Source: JBGOTP01 sp963717075 (GTDB taxonomy: Bacteria; Acidobacteriota; Vicinamibacteria; Vicinamibacterales; CAVVIG01). From it: DNA of 64,000 nt. The notes below the pieces were generated by a model, which was not told the DNA's origin, did no database searches, and saw only the letters and a list, made by a program, of their open reading frames with translations. The stretch is from assembly GCA_963717075.1 (NCBI GenBank), contig CAVQVI010000007.1, positions 1 through 64,000 on the forward strand. The letters are read 5' to 3'. Below, piece by piece: positions 61,834-64,000 of this stretch; positions within the stretch are counted from its first letter, which is position 1; every line of letters begins with the position of its first letter. The translations under genes and the position numbers were made by a program.

Positions 61834-62772
61834 CTACCGCTTCGATTCGGCCCAAATCGCCTCCGCGTTGGCCTTGATGCGCACTGGGTCCGCGACAAAG
61901 CCAGGGAAGGCCGCCGGCACGGTGTAGCCCTTGATGAACACTTCGACCGGCGTGCCCTTCTTCATCGCGTCCTGCGCCGCCGTCACAAACGCCTTGTAGA
62001 ACTCCGTGTAGGTTCGGAAATCGTTCCACGTCGTCGGCGTGGGCGTGTGGCCTCCCACGACGATATCGACGTTCTTGATCGTCGTGAGCGCACGCTGCAA
62101 CGTCCTGTTGAACTCGACCGCGGCCCCGCCGCTGTTGACGTTGTCGACGAGCGGCATCTGCGAGCGTGGATACATGTCGCCGGCATGCATCGCCCCGACG
62201 GCCGGGAAAACGACGAACGAATCACCGCTCGTGTGACCACGACCGAAATGATACAGGTCGATCCGGTCCTTCCCGCTGAAGAGCGTCAGGCGATCCTTGT
62301 AGGTCCGCTTCGGCAGGTACTTCGCGTTGTCGCCCTTGAACGCAGCGCAGTTGGTCACCGGCTCGCACGTCGCCTTGGCCATGTTCGCGCGCGTGCCCTC
62401 GTGCGCAACGAACTCGATCGTGGCCGGAAGCTCGTTGTTGCTGCCGGAGTGGTCGTAGTGGGTATGTGTGTTGATGACCGTGGTCACCGGCTTGTCGGTC
62501 ACCGACTTGATCTGGGCGAGCAGCGACGTGCCCGCGCCTGCCAACATGGTGTCGACCAGTACGACTCCGGAATTGGTCACGAACACGAGGGAGTTGCCAC
62601 CGGTCCACGTGCTGCGGTCGAAGGTGTCGCCGCCCGAGATCATGTACAGGTTGTCCTTCACGCGCTGAATGTCACGCACGGCGGGCAGCTTGGCTGGCTG
62701 CTGCAGGCCGGCGGCGCCCATCGACAGCGCGCCGGTGACGACGAGCGCCACGACAACAACGGATCGATTCAT
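61834..62772 (-). CDS. Secreted MBL-fold metallo-hydrolase
   Basis: 312 residues. Signal peptide (VVVVALVVTGALSMGAAG), then the complete zinc motif in INTHTHYDHSG (His103, His105, Asp107, His108), FGRGHTSGDSFVVFP and GGHTPTPTT. Two cysteines in CEPVTNCAAF could form a disulfide in the lid. The family is shared with 4268-5203. Substrate unknown. It stands alone, with no close neighbour on the same strand downstream. Confidence 0.82.
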   Translation of the reverse strand: MNRSVVVVALVVTGALSMGAAGLQQPAKLPAVRDIQRVKDNLYMISGGDTFDRSTWTGGNSLVFVTNSGVVLVDTMLAGAGTSLLAQIKSVTDKPVTTVINTHTHYDHSGSNNELPATIEFVAHEGTRANMAKATCEPVTNCAAFKGDNAKYLPKRTYKDRLTLFSGKDRIDLYHFGRGHTSGDSFVVFPAVGAMHAGDMYPRSQMPLVDNVNSGGAAVEFNRTLQRALTTIKNVDIVVGGHTPTPTTWNDFRTYTEFYKAFVTAAQDAMKKGTPVEVFIKGYTVPAAFPGFVADPVRIKANAEAIWAESKR

Positions 62773-62868
62773 GGAACCTCCAGATTTACTTGGCGATCTT
62801 GACGAGCCAATGGGCGGTATTATGCCGTAGAACGCGTCGGCACGTGAGTCTGCTGGATTACAACTCTG

Positions 62869-63867
62869 CTACTGTGTCGACCTGACCGGCGGCGTCACGC
62901 GCTCCCACGTGACGTAGCCCTGCACCAACTGCCCGTCGAGAATCGCGGGCGGCGGCTTCAGGATTACCCGATTGTCGCCGACGAACGTGAGGCGCCGCAG
63001 AGCGAGCTGGCCGACCTGCGCTGGGTTGATGGCGCCGACCTGCCGGGTCACTTCGTAGCTCTCTTTGTCACTGACCTCGTACGGCCCGAAGTAGCTGCCG
63101 TACGTGTTCAGCGCCTGTCGCGCTTCCTCTGGGGTGGGGTCCGCAGCCGTGTACTTCTTCCGCCCGGAATCCATGACATACACCGCCATGTGCCCTGCGG
63201 CCGTGAAGGTGAGAAGTCCCACTCGCGGCGGCTCCGTCCGAACGAGCCTCCCGTCGAAGGTTCGCCGCTCGGTCGAGACCTGCTTCCACAAGCCAATCAG
63301 CCGGCGGTGTATTGGTGTCAATGCCGCCAAATCAGGCACACGCTCCCATGTCAACTGCGCCTGGATCCCGTCGGCGTCCCGGGACGGCTTCAGCACCAGC
63401 CGATCGCCTGAGAACTGGAAGGAGCTTCGTTGATCCGTGCCGGTGTTGTTCGGATTCAGGCTTGTCTGAATGTGATGCGTCACGACGCCATCCGCGTCGT
63501 TGACGCTGAACGTGCCGCAGTACGAGGTGTAGCTGAGCAGGGCCGCCTTTGCTTCGTCGACCGTGGGCTGACCACCGGCAAATTTCTGCCGGCCGCTCTG
63601 CATGATGGTCACCCCCATGTAGCCGGCCGCGTCGTAGACGATGAAGCCAGTCGGGTTCGGGCTTCCAAATGCCGGCGGAGCTGGAGGTGACAGGAGCTCG
63701 CCGTTCGGCGTGAAGCGCTCGATGGCCATGAGCTTCCACGTTCCAACGAACCGGTTCTTGGCGTCCGCACGGGACGCGGATGGGCGCTTCCCGGCCTGCG
63801 GCGACGCGGTTTCCGGCCACGCCCCCAACACTGCGAGCGAACCCAGTAGAATCAAAACTCTGCACAT
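62869..63867 (-). CDS. Secreted tandem lipocalin-like protein
   Basis: 332 residues. A signal peptide is followed by two repeats of a lipocalin-like (Lipocalin_5) domain: FVGTWKLMAIERFTPNGELLSPP, NPTGFIVYDAAGYMGVTIMQSGRQKF, FQFSGDRLVLKPS...LTWERVP; and LIGLWKQVSTERRTFDGRLVRTEP, RVGLLTFTAAGHMAVYVMDSGRKKY, LTFVGDNRVILKPPP...VTWERVTP. It probably binds a small hydrophobic ligand outside the cytoplasm. It starts 4 bases after the stop of the quinoprotein gene at the right edge, so the two are an operon and the ligand may relate to that enzyme. Confidence 0.82.
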   Translation of the reverse strand: MCRVLILLGSLAVLGAWPETASPQAGKRPSASRADAKNRFVGTWKLMAIERFTPNGELLSPPAPPAFGSPNPTGFIVYDAAGYMGVTIMQSGRQKFAGGQPTVDEAKAALLSYTSYCGTFSVNDADGVVTHHIQTSLNPNNTGTDQRSSFQFSGDRLVLKPSRDADGIQAQLTWERVPDLAALTPIHRRLIGLWKQVSTERRTFDGRLVRTEPPRVGLLTFTAAGHMAVYVMDSGRKKYTAADPTPEEARQALNTYGSYFGPYEVSDKESYEVTRQVGAINPAQVGQLALRRLTFVGDNRVILKPPPAILDGQLVQGYVTWERVTPPVRSTQ

Positions 63868-63871
63868 ACAC

Positions 63872-64000
63872 TTACGGACGTTCCGGCAGTTCGAAGACGT
63901 AGAGCGCATTTCCGCCCTCGGGGAAGTGAATCTCTGGACTCAGGAGACGCGACGGCAGTCGAAAGGTTCCGATACCCGTGGCCACGGCTACGTACTGTTT
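63872..64000 (-). CDS. C-terminus of a quinoprotein dehydrogenase, partial
   Basis: The last 42 codons of a gene that enters from the right edge: QYVAVATGIGTF, then SPEIHFPEGGNALYVFELPERP and a TAA at 63872. The ending GGNALYVFELP is typical of PQQ-dependent alcohol/methanol dehydrogenases and close to the tail of the gene at 35683-37443 (KQYVAVIATNTIQVFGLP). Only the 3' end lies in the window. Confidence 0.75.
   Translation of the reverse strand, partial: KQYVAVATGIGTFRLPSRLLSPEIHFPEGGNALYVFELPERP

Overview
The window looks like a chromosomal segment of a high-GC, Gram-negative acidobacterium, most like the Vicinamibacteria. No marker gene is present, so this rests on style of content: Ser/Thr kinases with TolB-like propeller sensors, a TonB receptor with an N-terminal carboxypeptidase-regulatory domain, a TIGR02999-type ECF sigma factor, many secreted PQQ-like propellers, NIPSNAP proteins, tannase/DUF6351 esterases, and an expanded family of secreted proteins with a W-E-G-[DE]-T-L-V core. 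No rRNA, tRNA, CRISPR array, prophage or transposase was seen.

Layout. 0-7.3 kb: an autoregulated XRE regulator, a PQQ sugar dehydrogenase, a sirtuin (copy 1), a propeller/metallo-beta-lactamase pair, and an aldolase coupled to a member of the paralogous secreted family. 7.4-17 kb: three paralogous membrane Ser/Thr kinases, all on the minus strand and sharing the same promoter block, with a damaged HEPN gene between two of them. 17-24.7 kb: a zincin divergent from the ECF sigma factor, DinB, sirtuin copy 2, a slipin-NfeD pair, an orphan MNT-type nucleotidyltransferase, SnoaL-like, NIPSNAP and bicupin proteins, and a LuxR remnant. 24.8-28.4 kb: a tannase between two members of the paralogous family. 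28.6-35.5 kb: an oxalate catabolism operon (oxlT-oxc-frc plus an ADP-forming acyl-CoA synthetase) with a perfect palindrome just upstream. 35.7-49.7 kb: secreted quinoproteins and propellers, an amidohydrolase, an MFS transporter, a double-VOC fusion, DUF6351 and a chimeric NIPSNAP gene. 50-64 kb: a TonB receptor, another NIPSNAP/paralog pair, an HTH-propeller protein, a diheme cytochrome fused to a DUF1080 domain, a second metallo-beta-lactamase, a tandem lipocalin-like protein, and the 3' end of another quinoprotein at the right edge.

How it may work together. The oxalate operon is complete for import by oxalate/formate exchange, CoA transfer to oxalate and decarboxylation of oxalyl-CoA. 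The rest reads as a secreted oxidative and hydrolytic repertoire (quinoproteins, tannase, DUF6351, amidohydrolase, cytochrome-DUF1080) with one TonB receptor, plausibly for plant-derived or aromatic material; that is inference. Regulation appears to run through the ECF factor, three kinases and small one-component regulators.

Quality caution. About a dozen genes are interrupted by single-base shifts, most of them one extra base. They cluster at 1-2.4, 7.7-14, 17 and 26-33.8 kb, while most genes between 33.9 and 64 kb are intact. Uncorrected long-read insertions are the simplest explanation, so interrupted genes are described as single genes and their decay is not asserted.
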